DNA of 64,000 bases from Motilimonas eburnea (GCF_021295345.1 NZ_JAIMJB010000011.1:1-64000); one strand, 5' to 3'. Shown: positions 45,449 to 54,592, counted from the stretch's first letter. The notes: generated by a model not told the origin, from the sequence alone. Numbers and translations: made by a program.

Positions 45449-47340
45449 GCTGCTACTTCCTTGTTTGGGTTTAGTTTGATGTGTTGATGTTGCTTGAGCC
45501 AAAGCCCCAACATCATCAAGATCCAAACCAGCTCGCCGTAGTATTCAGCGTGTTGCTGCTGATGTAAGTCTTGCACCTGCTTAAGTAGGCTGGGTGAAAA
45601 GATATTAAGTGAAGCTAAGGTGTTTATTCCTGTGCTGGCTAAATCTTGCAGCCCTTGGTGCTCCTTAGTCCAAATGCCAAAAGGCAAGCCAAAGCCGTGT
45701 TTAGGCTTAGTTTGTAACTGCTCAGGTAAGAAATCGCGAAAGCTTTGCTTGTAGAAATGGCGCAACTTGCCAAAGGGCAGCTTCCATTGGCTGGGAATAC
45801 GGCAACTAAGATCGACCACTTGGCGATCTAGCATGGGATAGCGCACATCAACCCCCGCTAATTGGCACATGCTACTGACCTTGCGTAAATCGTTATCGGC
45901 TAAGGTGTGTTTCCAATCCAGCCAGAGCATGCGGTTAAGCTGACTGATGCCGTCAGGTTGGTTAAAACACGCTTGGTTAAGTTGCTCTGGCTGTTCGACA
46001 TCGACTTGGGCTAAAAATTCTTGGGTAAAAAAGTGCTCTGGCCCAAGACGATGAATAAAGTTATAGCTTTCTAATCGGGCAGGTAAGGTGACCTTAGCTT
46101 GCTTGAGGTAACTTTGTACCTTTTGTCCTAAGCGCCAGCGCTGCAAGCTTGAGGCGTGGACTAAGGGATCGCACAGTTTGGTTTGCAGGGTTCTAGGTAA
46201 CTGCTGATACAGCTCAAACACTTGCTGCTTAGCATAGCGGGCATTGCCGGCAAACAATTCGTCGCCACCGTCGCCCGCGAGCATAATATGGGTGCCGTGT
46301 TGTTTGGCTAATTGAGCGCAAAATAAGGTCGGCACCACGGAAGAATTACCAAAGGGTTCATTGAGAAATTGGCTAATGCGTTCGATGACAGTGGCGGTTT
46401 CATCGGCCGTGACCTTATGCTGATATAGCGGGCTGTTGAAATGCTGAGCGCTGAGCTCGGCCCAAGGCAGCTCGTTATATTTTTCAATATGAAAACCGAT
46501 ACTGTAGCAAGGGCTATTGGGGCGTAATTGGCTTAATAATCCTGTGATGGTGGAGCTGTCTAAACCACCACTAAGAAAGCTGCCGATTTGTTGAGTATCA
46601 TATTCACCGCTTGGGAGTTGCTGTTTTACCGCATCGGTCAGGGTTTGCTTGAGCTCTTGCTGTAGCTGCTCCCTTTGCTGGCGTTTGTTTTCGCTAAATG
46701 GGGCAACGAAATACTGCTGATGGTGCAATTGACCTTGGTAACAGCGGACTAATTCGCCGGGTTTAAGTTTATAGATCCCTTTAAATATGGTTTGTGGGCT
46801 GGGGATCATGTGGTAATACAAGTAATTAAAGATGGCTTGTAGATCTAAACTAGGCGCTTGCTGTAACTGTTGTAGCAGCGACATTAAGTTACTGGCAAAG
46901 ATCAATTGCTGGCCGATGAGGGTGTAATACACACTATGGCTTGCAAAGGGATCACTGGCCAAGATACATTGCTTGGCATCGCTATAGGCCATGGCAAAGC
47001 CACCGTTGAGCTGGTTTAAGGCCTTATGTGGTAATTGGATAAATTGGTTCGCAAAGGCTTGCTGATTACTGGCCTGAGTTAGCGGTGCACCTTGCCATCT
47101 GGGTTGGCCAATAAAGCTATAGAAACCCAGGTTAGCACTGGTGAAACTGAGTTCAGGCTGACTGCTGGCAAGGCTTAAATGGGGTCGATCAAACAGGCTA
47201 AGTTGGCGCGCTTGATTAACCCTTACTTTAGGCGAGCCGGCAATGCCAATCAAGGCTGAGCCCATAGCATGGTGGGCCAAAGGGGGATCGGCTCGCTTTG
47301 TGGTTGGTTGCGCGGGCGCGGCTTGCTTGCTTGCATCCAT
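45445..47340 (-). CDS. Asparagine synthase-like amidotransferase lacking the N-terminal cysteine
   Basis: A 631-residue protein with the AsnB layout: a degenerate glutaminase-like half (about 25-210), then the synthetase domain with PPi loop FLSGGLDSSTITG and LAGDGGDELFAG. True AsnB glutaminases start at Met-Cys; here the first 25 residues are a polar leader and no catalytic Cys is seen, so ammonia from glutamine is unlikely. It may use free ammonia, another nucleophile or act as an ATP-dependent ligase on a sugar. It is coupled by ATGA overlap to the next gene. Confidence 0.85.
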   Translation of the reverse strand: MDASKQAAPAQPTTKRADPPLAHHAMGSALIGIAGSPKVRVNQARQLSLFDRPHLSLASSQPELSFTSANLGFYSFIGQPRWQGAPLTQASNQQAFANQFIQLPHKALNQLNGGFAMAYSDAKQCILASDPFASHSVYYTLIGQQLIFASNLMSLLQQLQQAPSLDLQAIFNYLYYHMIPSPQTIFKGIYKLKPGELVRCYQGQLHHQQYFVAPFSENKRQQREQLQQELKQTLTDAVKQQLPSGEYDTQQIGSFLSGGLDSSTITGLLSQLRPNSPCYSIGFHIEKYNELPWAELSAQHFNSPLYQHKVTADETATVIERISQFLNEPFGNSSVVPTLFCAQLAKQHGTHIMLAGDGGDELFAGNARYAKQQVFELYQQLPRTLQTKLCDPLVHASSLQRWRLGQKVQSYLKQAKVTLPARLESYNFIHRLGPEHFFTQEFLAQVDVEQPEQLNQACFNQPDGISQLNRMLWLDWKHTLADNDLRKVSSMCQLAGVDVRYPMLDRQVVDLSCRIPSQWKLPFGKLRHFYKQSFRDFLPEQLQTKPKHGFGLPFGIWTKEHQGLQDLASTGINTLASLNIFSPSLLKQVQDLHQQQHAEYYGELVWILMMLGLWLKQHQHIKLNPNKEVAA

Positions 47341-47425
47341 GCACAGGTTCCTAGCTAGTAGACACTGTTTTAAGTGTAGACAAAAAAAGGTTTGTGGCGA
47401 GCCGCAGTTTTGTGGGAACTGTATA

Positions 47426-47465
47426 AATCCAGTGGGAGCCGCAGTAATCCAGTGGGAGCCGCAGT
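47426..47465. repeat. Tandem 20-bp repeat, two copies
   Basis: AATCCAGTGGGAGCCGCAGT occurs at 47426-47445 and 47446-47465. The second copy merges into the REP-like unit that follows. It lies in the 179-bp gap between two operon genes. Confidence 0.85.
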
Positions 47466-47523
47466 AATGCGGCGATTAAAGGCTCAATATAAGCTCAAAT
47501 CGCACCATGACTGGTGCTCCTAC
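47452..47523. repeat. Pair of inverted REP-like elements
   Basis: Unit A (47452-47477) reads GTGGGAGC, a CCGCA/TGCGG hairpin, then GCGATT. Unit B (47498-47523) is in reverse orientation; on the minus strand it reads GTAGGAGC, an ACCA/TGGT hairpin, then GCGATT. The flanks are shared while the hairpin arms differ in sequence but keep pairing, as in REP/BIME elements spread by RAYT transposases. Unit B covers the stop of the heparinase fusion gene. Confidence 0.7.
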
Positions 47524-50500
47524 TTGGCCCACAGCCAAGGGGGAGATGGGGTTGTGCCACTTATCTGCTGCAGTTGGATTTGCTCTGGGGTGATCAGCAA
47601 GCTCAATTGGTAATCCGCTATTCTCAGTGTTAGCCGATGTTGCCCGCCTTGCTGGCTAAAGCTGTGCTGGGTTTGATTGCTAAGACCTGCCAATTCCGGC
47701 TTGAGCAGCACTAAAAATTCATCCTCGGTTTGTGGCTGCTCGGGAATTAACTCTAAGCGCCACTGGCCTAGCTCTGGTTTGGGCTGGCGTTGTTTTTGCA
47801 CTATGGTGTTGAGTTTGCCGTTTTCATCATAGTTAACGCCATCGACAAAAAATTCAAAGCCGGGGCCGCCTATATCTAGCACCTGATGTTGCTGTGGCAA
47901 CAGGGGAATAAACCACAGCTGGCCCGGTTGTTGGCGCTCACTTTGGGCGGGCGTTTGGATCAGCCATTGACCATCGGCTTGTCGAGTGGGCTGGCCTATG
48001 CTGTGCAATAACCAACGCTTGGTAAAATCGGCTTGGCGCGAGGTAACCTGATCATACACGATCGCCACATCCAGTTGTTTATCGTAGATAAACAGGCGTT
48101 TGACCTTATCGACACGCTGGCTGCGGGCCGAAAAGTCCCCCTTGCCAGACATCTGATTTTGATAGGCAGGTGTGAGGTCGGCATAAATGGCCACTAGGCT
48201 TTCGGTTTGCACCTGCTCTAATACGGTCGCGGTGTGAAAGGTATCAACTTGCTGTTGCCATTGTGCGACGCTGGTGGGGGCAGCTTGTCCCCAACCCGAG
48301 CCAATGCGGCGCTGGCCGCCGTCGTTGGCAATTTCGCGTTCGGCTTGGCCGGCCTTTTTCGCTGGCATGGCTTGATTATCATCGGGGTCGGTAATGGTTA
48401 AGGTGTTATGGGCGATGGTTTGATAGCTGTAGTTTAAATGATGGTCGGCGCCGTATCCCGGGCCGTAATAGCCACTGTCGATAGCTAGGGGGCTGCCTTT
48501 ATATAGGGTAAAACTGCCCTGATCTAAATGCTGATGGGACCAATAGTTATTCCCCGCGCGAAAGTTCACATAGGTGGCATTTGGGCTTTCATCACTGCGT
48601 GCAACCAGATGCCCTATGCCATCGAACCATTTCGCCCAAGGTAAGGGCGCTGGCTTGGCTGCTGGAGTTAAATCTCCCATTAATGGCCCCCAAGGCCAAG
48701 AGGTTGGCCCTAAATGCTTGTTTCTAAGGCGTGTTAAGCTGGCTTGATGATTTAACTCAATGGCCAAAGCAAGCTGGTCGGGAATGCCGCGATCAAAAAA
48801 GCGACCATCCCCCCAGCGCATTTGGCTTAAATCGGGTCGTATACGATATAACAAGAAATCAGCAAATCCGACAATACCCGGCTCATTAAAAAAGTCTTCC
48901 GAGGTGGCTTTTCGCCACATGGCGGGCAGTTGGTAAATCCCTTGGCCTATGCCGATACCGACGTATTCCGCGCCTTCGTGCCAGCCGCCGTGCTGACCCA
49001 TGACTTGGCGCCAAACTGGCAATACTTGTTCGCGCCAAGTGTAGGCGGTAAAGGCCATCACAGGCTCAAACTCGGGGGCGTCTTGATAGCCCGCGATGGC
49101 GCAGGCCATTAACGCTTGCAGTGGGCTGTTGTAGAGATAAACATTGTAGGGCGACAGCTGCGCCTTACTGATGTAGTCGATGATAAATTGGCAACCTTGC
49201 AATAGTTTGCCTTGCAGCTCGGCCCTTTGCGCTTGGCTCCAGCGCGGATAAAGCCAGTCATAGGCGACGGCTAAGGGTTTCACTTCGACATTACCGCGGC
49301 CACGAAATTCCAGCGCCATGAGATCTTGATGTAATTGCGTCAGATCCACTTGCTCGGGTTGCAAGTAAGCCAAGATGGCTTGGCTGTCTAACTTACCCCG
49401 CTTGCTGCGGGTTTTTAGTTCACTCAAATAGTAGCCATCTTGGCTTAATGCCTTGATGTCCTCATTGCTGGGCGCAGGCAAGCGAGGCCGAGTAGCATTA
49501 AACTGAGGCAGCTTATAATCAAGGGCGGCATTGATGGGGCTGGCTTGCACACTGGGCTGGCTAAATTGATGGATACTGAGCAAGGTGCCTATGAACAATA
49601 AACATAATGAAAAGACCGCAATGGGCCAATAGGGCAGATAAGCAGGCTCTTTGTTGTGCCCTTGCTGGTGAGCGTAGTGATTGCGATAAAAATGGACGAT
49701 AAAAATCCAGCTAATGGCGGCAATAATGGCATCGGTAATATCGGGATAACGCCCCGGCTGGCCGATTTGTAATACTTCCAACGCAATAAACAATAAACCG
49801 ATGGCCAAGGCGCAGATCAGCTCGCGTTTGATAAACCAATTGGCATGACCTTGCATGGCACAAAAAGCCAAGGCAAATACCGGCCAAACGGCGTTAAACA
49901 TGCTGCTGGCAAAGGCAAGATTTTGCAGCTGGTAAAAAAACGGCGACCAATTAAAGGGGTGAATGTCACCGCTGGCGGGTAACAAGGCTTTAATCAGCAG
50001 CCAAGCTAAGGTAATAAAGGCAATAACCGAATACTGGCGCTCACTGGTTTGACGGTTAAGGCTTGCAAACAGCAAGGCGATACTGGCTAACACGCTGCCC
50101 AGCATAAGGTCTAAACTCAACTGGTGAAACAGAATAAATGGGTGAATAAAGGTGAGCAATAAAGGTAGCAGCCACGCCCAGTAGCGTTTATCAGCGTGCA
50201 AAACCGCCCGCAAAATCAAACCCATAATCAAATGCTGTAAAAAGTAGCTGAGGAGTTTAAAGGCGCTAAAATCATACAACTGGGGTTGCCATAACGGCTT
50301 GATGGCTTGCCATACCCCGTAAGGGCTGAGGTTAGGTTGCAGTGGGCTAAAATAGCCAATCAATAAGGCGGCCAAGCTCGCCAGCCCCAATAAAGCACTA
50401 GGGCTGCTAATAATATATTGTGCCCGCCAAGCATTGAGCCTAGATAGATAGTCACTGTCGGGGTGATAACGCGCCGCCAGTAAGCTGCCAAGTCCGCCCC

Positions 50501-51818
50501 CTAAGGTGTTAAGTAATAAGTCCAGTTGTGAGGTATTACGCTCTGGCAAAAAGAATTGTAAATACTCTAAGCAATAGCTAAGCAAAAATGCCCATAGCAA
50601 CACCCACAGGTGACGTTTGCCCACACTGCTATATAAGTGCTGATGCAACATAAAACCAAAAGGTAGATAAATAAGGCTGTTAACTAGAATATCCGTGCTA
50701 CTTAATCCCGATGGCGCACTGGTTAACACCGACCAGATAGCAGGCAGGGCAAGGCTTTGCCATTGATCGAAGGGATATAAGGTGCCGTAGGCGATCAATA
50801 TGGCATAAAGGATCAGCGGCCAAGAACTGATGTGAATGCCATGACTTTGAGTGCTGGCGTGCTGGCTATTGTTCGCCCTATTAACGGGCTGAACTGAGAT
50901 TTCCTCATGGTCTGTACCTTGGGGAGCCAAGCTCGGCGCGGTTTGCCTTGCGAATTTACGCAGCTGCACTAAGGCCATCATGATCACTATATAGGGTAAC
51001 AATGATACCCCAAGCAGCAACACCATGCTGGTGGTTTGCTGGCGCCCTAACCCCAGCATAAAGCTTAAGGCGGCAAACTGGTGACCATATTTATCCACTT
51101 CGGATTGGGTGCTGATGGCTAATAAGGCAAAGCTGACCAGCCAAGTAATAAGGTAAATCAGCACCCGCTGCCCGAGAGGTTTGGCTAGGCTAAGCTGCTC
51201 ACTGGCGGCAAACATGACCAAAAAGGTGGCAATGATGCCCACTAAACCAAAGGGCTGGCGCAGCAGCTCGGTGATATTATCGGTGGCCGCAAGGGGAATG
51301 ATCACCGTATAGCTGGCGGCAAACACAAAGGGGCTGATTCCAATCCACAGCCATTTTGAGCTGGCTTGACGCGTGGTTAACAGCCAACACAGCTGCACCA
51401 ACCAAAGCCAAGCCAAAAAGCGCATCAATAATTCGGTTTCCCACGGCCAGTTAAGCACGGGTGTGCCTAATATATCGAACAGGCTTTCGGCGGCCACTTG
51501 GCTGCTTAGTAACAGCCAGAGTAACAAGTGGCTGGCAAGTAACAGCATCAGCATCTTGCCAAAGCCTAGATTGGCGCGTAGCAAACTAATGGGAAACACA
51601 AAGGTTAAATAGAGGGCGCTTACAACGGCGGCGCTTAGCCCTAAGAGATGGGATTGGGATATCAGCTCATCCAGGTTTTTACCCAAAGGCAAGAAGGGCA
51701 TAAAAAATAGCAGTGCCACCCCCGCGGCGAACAAGGGCAGCAGGTGCAGTAATTGATAGCGTACCTGCGGCCATAACGGAGCATAGTCGAGTGTGAATGA
51801 GACCGGTGGCTTAGCCAT
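47520..51818 (-). CDS. VanZ-like / heparinase II-III fusion membrane protein
   Basis: A 1432-residue protein from ATG 51818 (AAGGA 5 nt upstream). Residues 1-290: about eight membrane helices. Then a polar linker (290-330), a VanZ-like block (about 330-480, with TLYPFDQW, ILVNSLIYLPFGFML, LEYLQFFLPERN, LDLLLNTLGG), more helices with a second VanZ-like motif (LEVLQIGQPGRYPDITD), ending near 745. The last 690 residues look like an alginate-lyase/heparinase enzyme: an alpha-barrel (770-1050), then the heparinase II/III beta-domain (NYWSHQHLDQGSF near 1100, AHNTLTI). It would be a periplasmic lyase tethered to the membrane, probably acting on the sulfated or acidic polymer of this operon. Confidence 0.82.
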   Translation of the reverse strand: MAKPPVSFTLDYAPLWPQVRYQLLHLLPLFAAGVALLFFMPFLPLGKNLDELISQSHLLGLSAAVVSALYLTFVFPISLLRANLGFGKMLMLLLASHLLLWLLLSSQVAAESLFDILGTPVLNWPWETELLMRFLAWLWLVQLCWLLTTRQASSKWLWIGISPFVFAASYTVIIPLAATDNITELLRQPFGLVGIIATFLVMFAASEQLSLAKPLGQRVLIYLITWLVSFALLAISTQSEVDKYGHQFAALSFMLGLGRQQTTSMVLLLGVSLLPYIVIMMALVQLRKFARQTAPSLAPQGTDHEEISVQPVNRANNSQHASTQSHGIHISSWPLILYAILIAYGTLYPFDQWQSLALPAIWSVLTSAPSGLSSTDILVNSLIYLPFGFMLHQHLYSSVGKRHLWVLLWAFLLSYCLEYLQFFLPERNTSQLDLLLNTLGGGLGSLLAARYHPDSDYLSRLNAWRAQYIISSPSALLGLASLAALLIGYFSPLQPNLSPYGVWQAIKPLWQPQLYDFSAFKLLSYFLQHLIMGLILRAVLHADKRYWAWLLPLLLTFIHPFILFHQLSLDLMLGSVLASIALLFASLNRQTSERQYSVIAFITLAWLLIKALLPASGDIHPFNWSPFFYQLQNLAFASSMFNAVWPVFALAFCAMQGHANWFIKRELICALAIGLLFIALEVLQIGQPGRYPDITDAIIAAISWIFIVHFYRNHYAHQQGHNKEPAYLPYWPIAVFSLCLLFIGTLLSIHQFSQPSVQASPINAALDYKLPQFNATRPRLPAPSNEDIKALSQDGYYLSELKTRSKRGKLDSQAILAYLQPEQVDLTQLHQDLMALEFRGRGNVEVKPLAVAYDWLYPRWSQAQRAELQGKLLQGCQFIIDYISKAQLSPYNVYLYNSPLQALMACAIAGYQDAPEFEPVMAFTAYTWREQVLPVWRQVMGQHGGWHEGAEYVGIGIGQGIYQLPAMWRKATSEDFFNEPGIVGFADFLLYRIRPDLSQMRWGDGRFFDRGIPDQLALAIELNHQASLTRLRNKHLGPTSWPWGPLMGDLTPAAKPAPLPWAKWFDGIGHLVARSDESPNATYVNFRAGNNYWSHQHLDQGSFTLYKGSPLAIDSGYYGPGYGADHHLNYSYQTIAHNTLTITDPDDNQAMPAKKAGQAEREIANDGGQRRIGSGWGQAAPTSVAQWQQQVDTFHTATVLEQVQTESLVAIYADLTPAYQNQMSGKGDFSARSQRVDKVKRLFIYDKQLDVAIVYDQVTSRQADFTKRWLLHSIGQPTRQADGQWLIQTPAQSERQQPGQLWFIPLLPQQHQVLDIGGPGFEFFVDGVNYDENGKLNTIVQKQRQPKPELGQWRLELIPEQPQTEDEFLVLLKPELAGLSNQTQHSFSQQGGQHRLTLRIADYQLSLLITPEQIQLQQISGTTPSPPWLWAK

Positions 51819-52042
51819 AAGCATCCTTGCGCAACTTGCTTGATAAATACCAGTTTAGTCGCAACTGCTTAGCTTGGCTGGGACGGCGTTGAAATTTCGT
51901 TGGTAGTGATGTTAGGCGGTGCTTTGCAAGGGAGGCGTTGCCAGTACAGCATGCGCTGCATTGGCATCAGTCGAGCGAGTATAGGACGTTGGCTGCGTGA
52001 TACCTATTTTTAGTGGTTGTACCTTGCCGAAAAAGCTATTTG

Positions 52043-52069
52043 ATACCATAATTAGGTATTTATTGGTAT
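52043..52069. promoter_or_regulatory. Putative ParD operator
   Basis: ATACC (52043-52047) and GGTAT (52055-52059) form an inverted pair, with a further GGTAT at 52065-52069, just upstream of the antitoxin ribosome site. Ribbon-helix-helix antitoxins bind such repeats and repress their own operon. Confidence 0.5.
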
Positions 52070-52084
52070 TGTGAGGGCGATCAA

Positions 52085-52324
52085 ATGGCTAAAAATACAA
52101 GCATTACCCTTGGTGAGCACTTCGATGGCTTTATTACAAGCCAAATTCAAAGTGGTCGTTACGGCTCAGCCAGCGAAGTGATTCGCTCAGCGCTACGTTT
52201 ACTCGAAAACCAAGAAACCAAACTGCAGACATTACGCCAACTGCTTGTCGAAGGTGAACAAAGCGGTGATGCTGATTATGACTTTGATCGTTTTGTAAAT
52301 GAGCTCGATAGTGAAAACATTTGA
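52085..52324 (+). CDS. parD: ParD-type antitoxin
   Basis: A 79-residue ribbon-helix-helix protein. The N-terminal strand and helix pair (NTSITLGEHFDGFITSQI, GRYGSASEVIRSALRLLE) is typical of ParD, followed by an acidic C-terminal tail (DADYDFDRFVNELDSE) that would wrap the toxin. GAGGG precedes the ATG. The stop overlaps the toxin start by 1 bp, so the two are translated together. It probably represses its own promoter. Confidence 0.93.
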   Translation: MAKNTSITLGEHFDGFITSQIQSGRYGSASEVIRSALRLLENQETKLQTLRQLLVEGEQSGDADYDFDRFVNELDSENI

Positions 52325-52623
52325 TGAGGCCATTTAACCTCACTGTTGCAGCCGCAACTGACTTGCGTGATATCGCTCTATTTACGCAAAGGCGCTGGGG
52401 TAAACAGCAACGAAATATCTACCTCAAACAATTTGATGATTCATTTTGGTTGCTGGCCGAAAACCCTGACATAGGAAAACTATGTGATGAAATCCGCACA
52501 GGGTACCGGAAATTTCCTCAAGGTAGTCACGTCATATTTTATCTACAGATAGGAAGCCAACAAATCAGGGTGATCCGGATCCTGCATAAGAGTATGGACG
52601 TCAATCCACTGTTTGGCGTATAG
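52324..52623 (+). CDS. parE: ParE-type toxin
   Basis: A 99-residue RelE/ParE-fold protein: LTVAAATDLRDIALFTQRRWG at the N-terminus (read in blocks), NPDIGKLCDEIRTGYRKFPQGSH in the middle, and IRVIRILHKSMD at the end. ParE toxins poison DNA gyrase; the exact target is not provable from sequence. ATG 52324 overlaps the parD TGA; a TTG one codon earlier is in frame but less likely. The module stands alone between the polysaccharide operon and a RES-domain gene. Confidence 0.92.
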   Translation: MRPFNLTVAAATDLRDIALFTQRRWGKQQRNIYLKQFDDSFWLLAENPDIGKLCDEIRTGYRKFPQGSHVIFYLQIGSQQIRVIRILHKSMDVNPLFGV

Positions 52624-52715
52624 CTAAGGATTAAGCGTTCTCAAATAGTGGAGATATGTGTTGTACAGCGTAACTAACCTAATATAGCCCGTCGGCTACG
52701 CCTCATCTATTTTTA

Positions 52716-53633
52716 TTAATGAGTGTTAACCCAATTGATTGATTTATCAGAGTTAATACTAGCGCTATGCGTATGCACCGCTTTGTAAAGTGCATATCCG
52801 TAGTCGTGTTCTACACGATAGCAATCACATGACTTATGGACAATTTTATCGTCAACCGTTGAAGTCTTTAAAGCAACAACGGGGTCTCCCTCAGATTTCA
52901 CGGACGTATAGATAATTCCATCAGTCGTGTCATCACTGGTAAAAATGTTAAGTAACTTTGAAGTTACTTTATAAAGGTTTCCATTTTCTTTCCTACGTAA
53001 GATGTCAGACAAAAAAGCATCGCATAGAATGTGAGCTAAGAATACACTAGGTGTGTACCTTTGCTCTTGATACTGATTCACTTCGCAAAATGAACCAAAC
53101 ATATCTTCAGACATAAACCTTGGCTTAGATTGTCTGCGAACATGGTCGTAAATGCCTACATAATAAACGTTGATTTCACCGCTCAATTCAGAGCGTAATA
53201 TATTTACTGTATCACCCACCGAGGAATTGGATTCCGAAAAAGCTACGTTAACAGCGCCAGTTCCCGAGAAATATATACAACCATAATATACAGGGTGTCC
53301 TTGCTCATTTAAACGCCCAATACTCGCTTTATCACTGTGTTCTTTGGCGATATAAGACAGTTGTGAAACATTTGATTCTGTATGCATAGTTTTGTACGCC
53401 CTAGCCCGAAGCAACTTTAACCCAGGGTCTAGTGGGATGTGCAAGGATGTAGTAAAGAAACCAACCAATTCAGATAACATATCTTCGATTTGAGATTCAC
53501 TTAACTCTGTTTTTTGGTCTATATATGAATTGATTAGGTCGATTTTGCTCGCCACGTAACCTGCTAAGTTATCGTGTTCATTCAGGCTTTTTGCTTTGGC
53601 ATCAATTAAAGCTTTTATTTCTTCGGTTAACAT
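52716..53633 (-). CDS. RES-domain protein
   Basis: A 305-residue protein whose central and C-terminal parts fit the RES fold: LRARAY (Arg76/Arg78), then GRLNEQGHPVYYG and AVNVAFSE, and the late motif DGIIYTSVKSEGDP. RES toxins of toxin-antitoxin systems degrade NAD+; they are usually about 150-230 residues with an Xre antitoxin upstream. Here the protein is longer, with an N-terminal helical region (1-65), and no Xre-like gene is adjacent. It is more AT-rich than its neighbours, consistent with transfer. It may be an orphan toxin-like or defence protein. Confidence 0.7.
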   Translation of the reverse strand: MLTEEIKALIDAKAKSLNEHDNLAGYVASKIDLINSYIDQKTELSESQIEDMLSELVGFFTTSLHIPLDPGLKLLRARAYKTMHTESNVSQLSYIAKEHSDKASIGRLNEQGHPVYYGCIYFSGTGAVNVAFSESNSSVGDTVNILRSELSGEINVYYVGIYDHVRRQSKPRFMSEDMFGSFCEVNQYQEQRYTPSVFLAHILCDAFLSDILRRKENGNLYKVTSKLLNIFTSDDTTDGIIYTSVKSEGDPVVALKTSTVDDKIVHKSCDCYRVEHDYGYALYKAVHTHSASINSDKSINWVNTH

Positions 53634-54019
53634 TTTTCACCAATATAGTGTTAGCACCTAACGCATTATTAGCAGGTTGCCGTTGTGTATACAGTGCTGT
53701 GAAGGTTATGACGTTTGTTGTCAGAACAAAATTAAGCAACTTGTTGAACGAAGCCGCTCCGTGTCAGAGTGTGGTATAAATCTTACCAACTAAACATTAC
53801 AAGACAAGCAGCCGAGTCAATCATTGGAATGATTGTGTCTATGCTAGTGCAGTTAGCTAAGAAAGGCTCTCGGGCCAGTTCAGTTAACGTCGAATTAGTA
53901 ACTTGTAAGTTAAGTGAGCCGAGCTTATCAAGGATCTAAAGATTATCCGTGCATTGATCACAAAGAGAAAATAGAGTTTCGGCAACGCTATATCTTTTCT
54001 TGGTTGTTAGCTGTATGCG
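53634..54019. other. 386-bp AT-rich non-coding region
   Basis: It lies upstream of the RES gene and downstream of the next lipoprotein gene, both on the minus strand. No convincing gene, hairpin or repeat is seen. It should hold the RES promoter. Confidence 0.45.
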
Positions 54020-54592
54020 TTAGTAACCGTAATATTGAAACCAACCAATGGGACAGAACATGCCATTAAATGTTTGAATATTCTTATTAAAGCTAATGTC
54101 ACCAGCCTTATAACATTGAACAAAATTGCTATTCGAATTTGATGGTTGTGTTGAATACGTTACGGGCTTAGATGCATTTGCTTTGTTTATTTCATGTGCT
54201 CGTTGCTGGTTGAGCGATATTTGATTTTTGTGATTATTAACTTTCCGCAATCCAGATTCTAAATGTAAATGCCAATCCTTACATGTTGTTCCAAGGTTGC
54301 CATAGTTAGATTGATATTCTGATAGTGCTAAGCGAACTTTACCTATTGACTCATGTATGTTGGATTGCTCTACTAACCAAGTCGAAAAAGAGTAACTAAT
54401 CGCCTCTTGGTAGTTGACGGCTTGTTCGACACTATAATCTCCAGAGTTATAGCAGGCTTCTACAACCACCCATTGAGTGGATAGGGTTGTCAATACGTTT
54501 TCAGGTATAGGTTGTAGTTGACTTTGTGTTGACTGACAACCTGTTAACAGAAAAATAGCAGACAGTTGCTTTAAAGAATATTTTTTTATCAT
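54020..54592 (-). CDS. Hypothetical lipoprotein
   Basis: A 190-residue product with a short signal peptide and lipobox LLTGC (Cys about 19). The mature part is helical and Gln/Asn/Ser-rich, with a low-complexity stretch (STQPSNSNSNF) and a final aromatic/cysteine-containing segment (CPIGWFQYYGY). Three or four cysteines may pair. The base composition is AT-rich like the RES gene. No family is recognised and no ribosome site is strong. Confidence 0.6.
   Translation of the reverse strand: MIKKYSLKQLSAIFLLTGCQSTQSQLQPIPENVLTTLSTQWVVVEACYNSGDYSVEQAVNYQEAISYSFSTWLVEQSNIHESIGKVRLALSEYQSNYGNLGTTCKDWHLHLESGLRKVNNHKNQISLNQQRAHEINKANASKPVTYSTQPSNSNSNFVQCYKAGDISFNKNIQTFNGMFCPIGWFQYYGY

Noticed and set aside
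47341-47519. Possible small RNA or CRISPR repeat from the GTGGGAGCCGCAGT copies
   Set aside because: Only two adjacent 20-bp copies without spacers; a REP-like element explains them better.
53662-54024. CTAACGC near 53659 and GCGTTAG near 54017, resembling the outer boxes of an integron attC site around an AT-rich gene block
   Set aside because: The boxes are about 350 bp apart with no inner boxes or hairpin of attC size, and no integrase or cassette array is visible; chance is likely.
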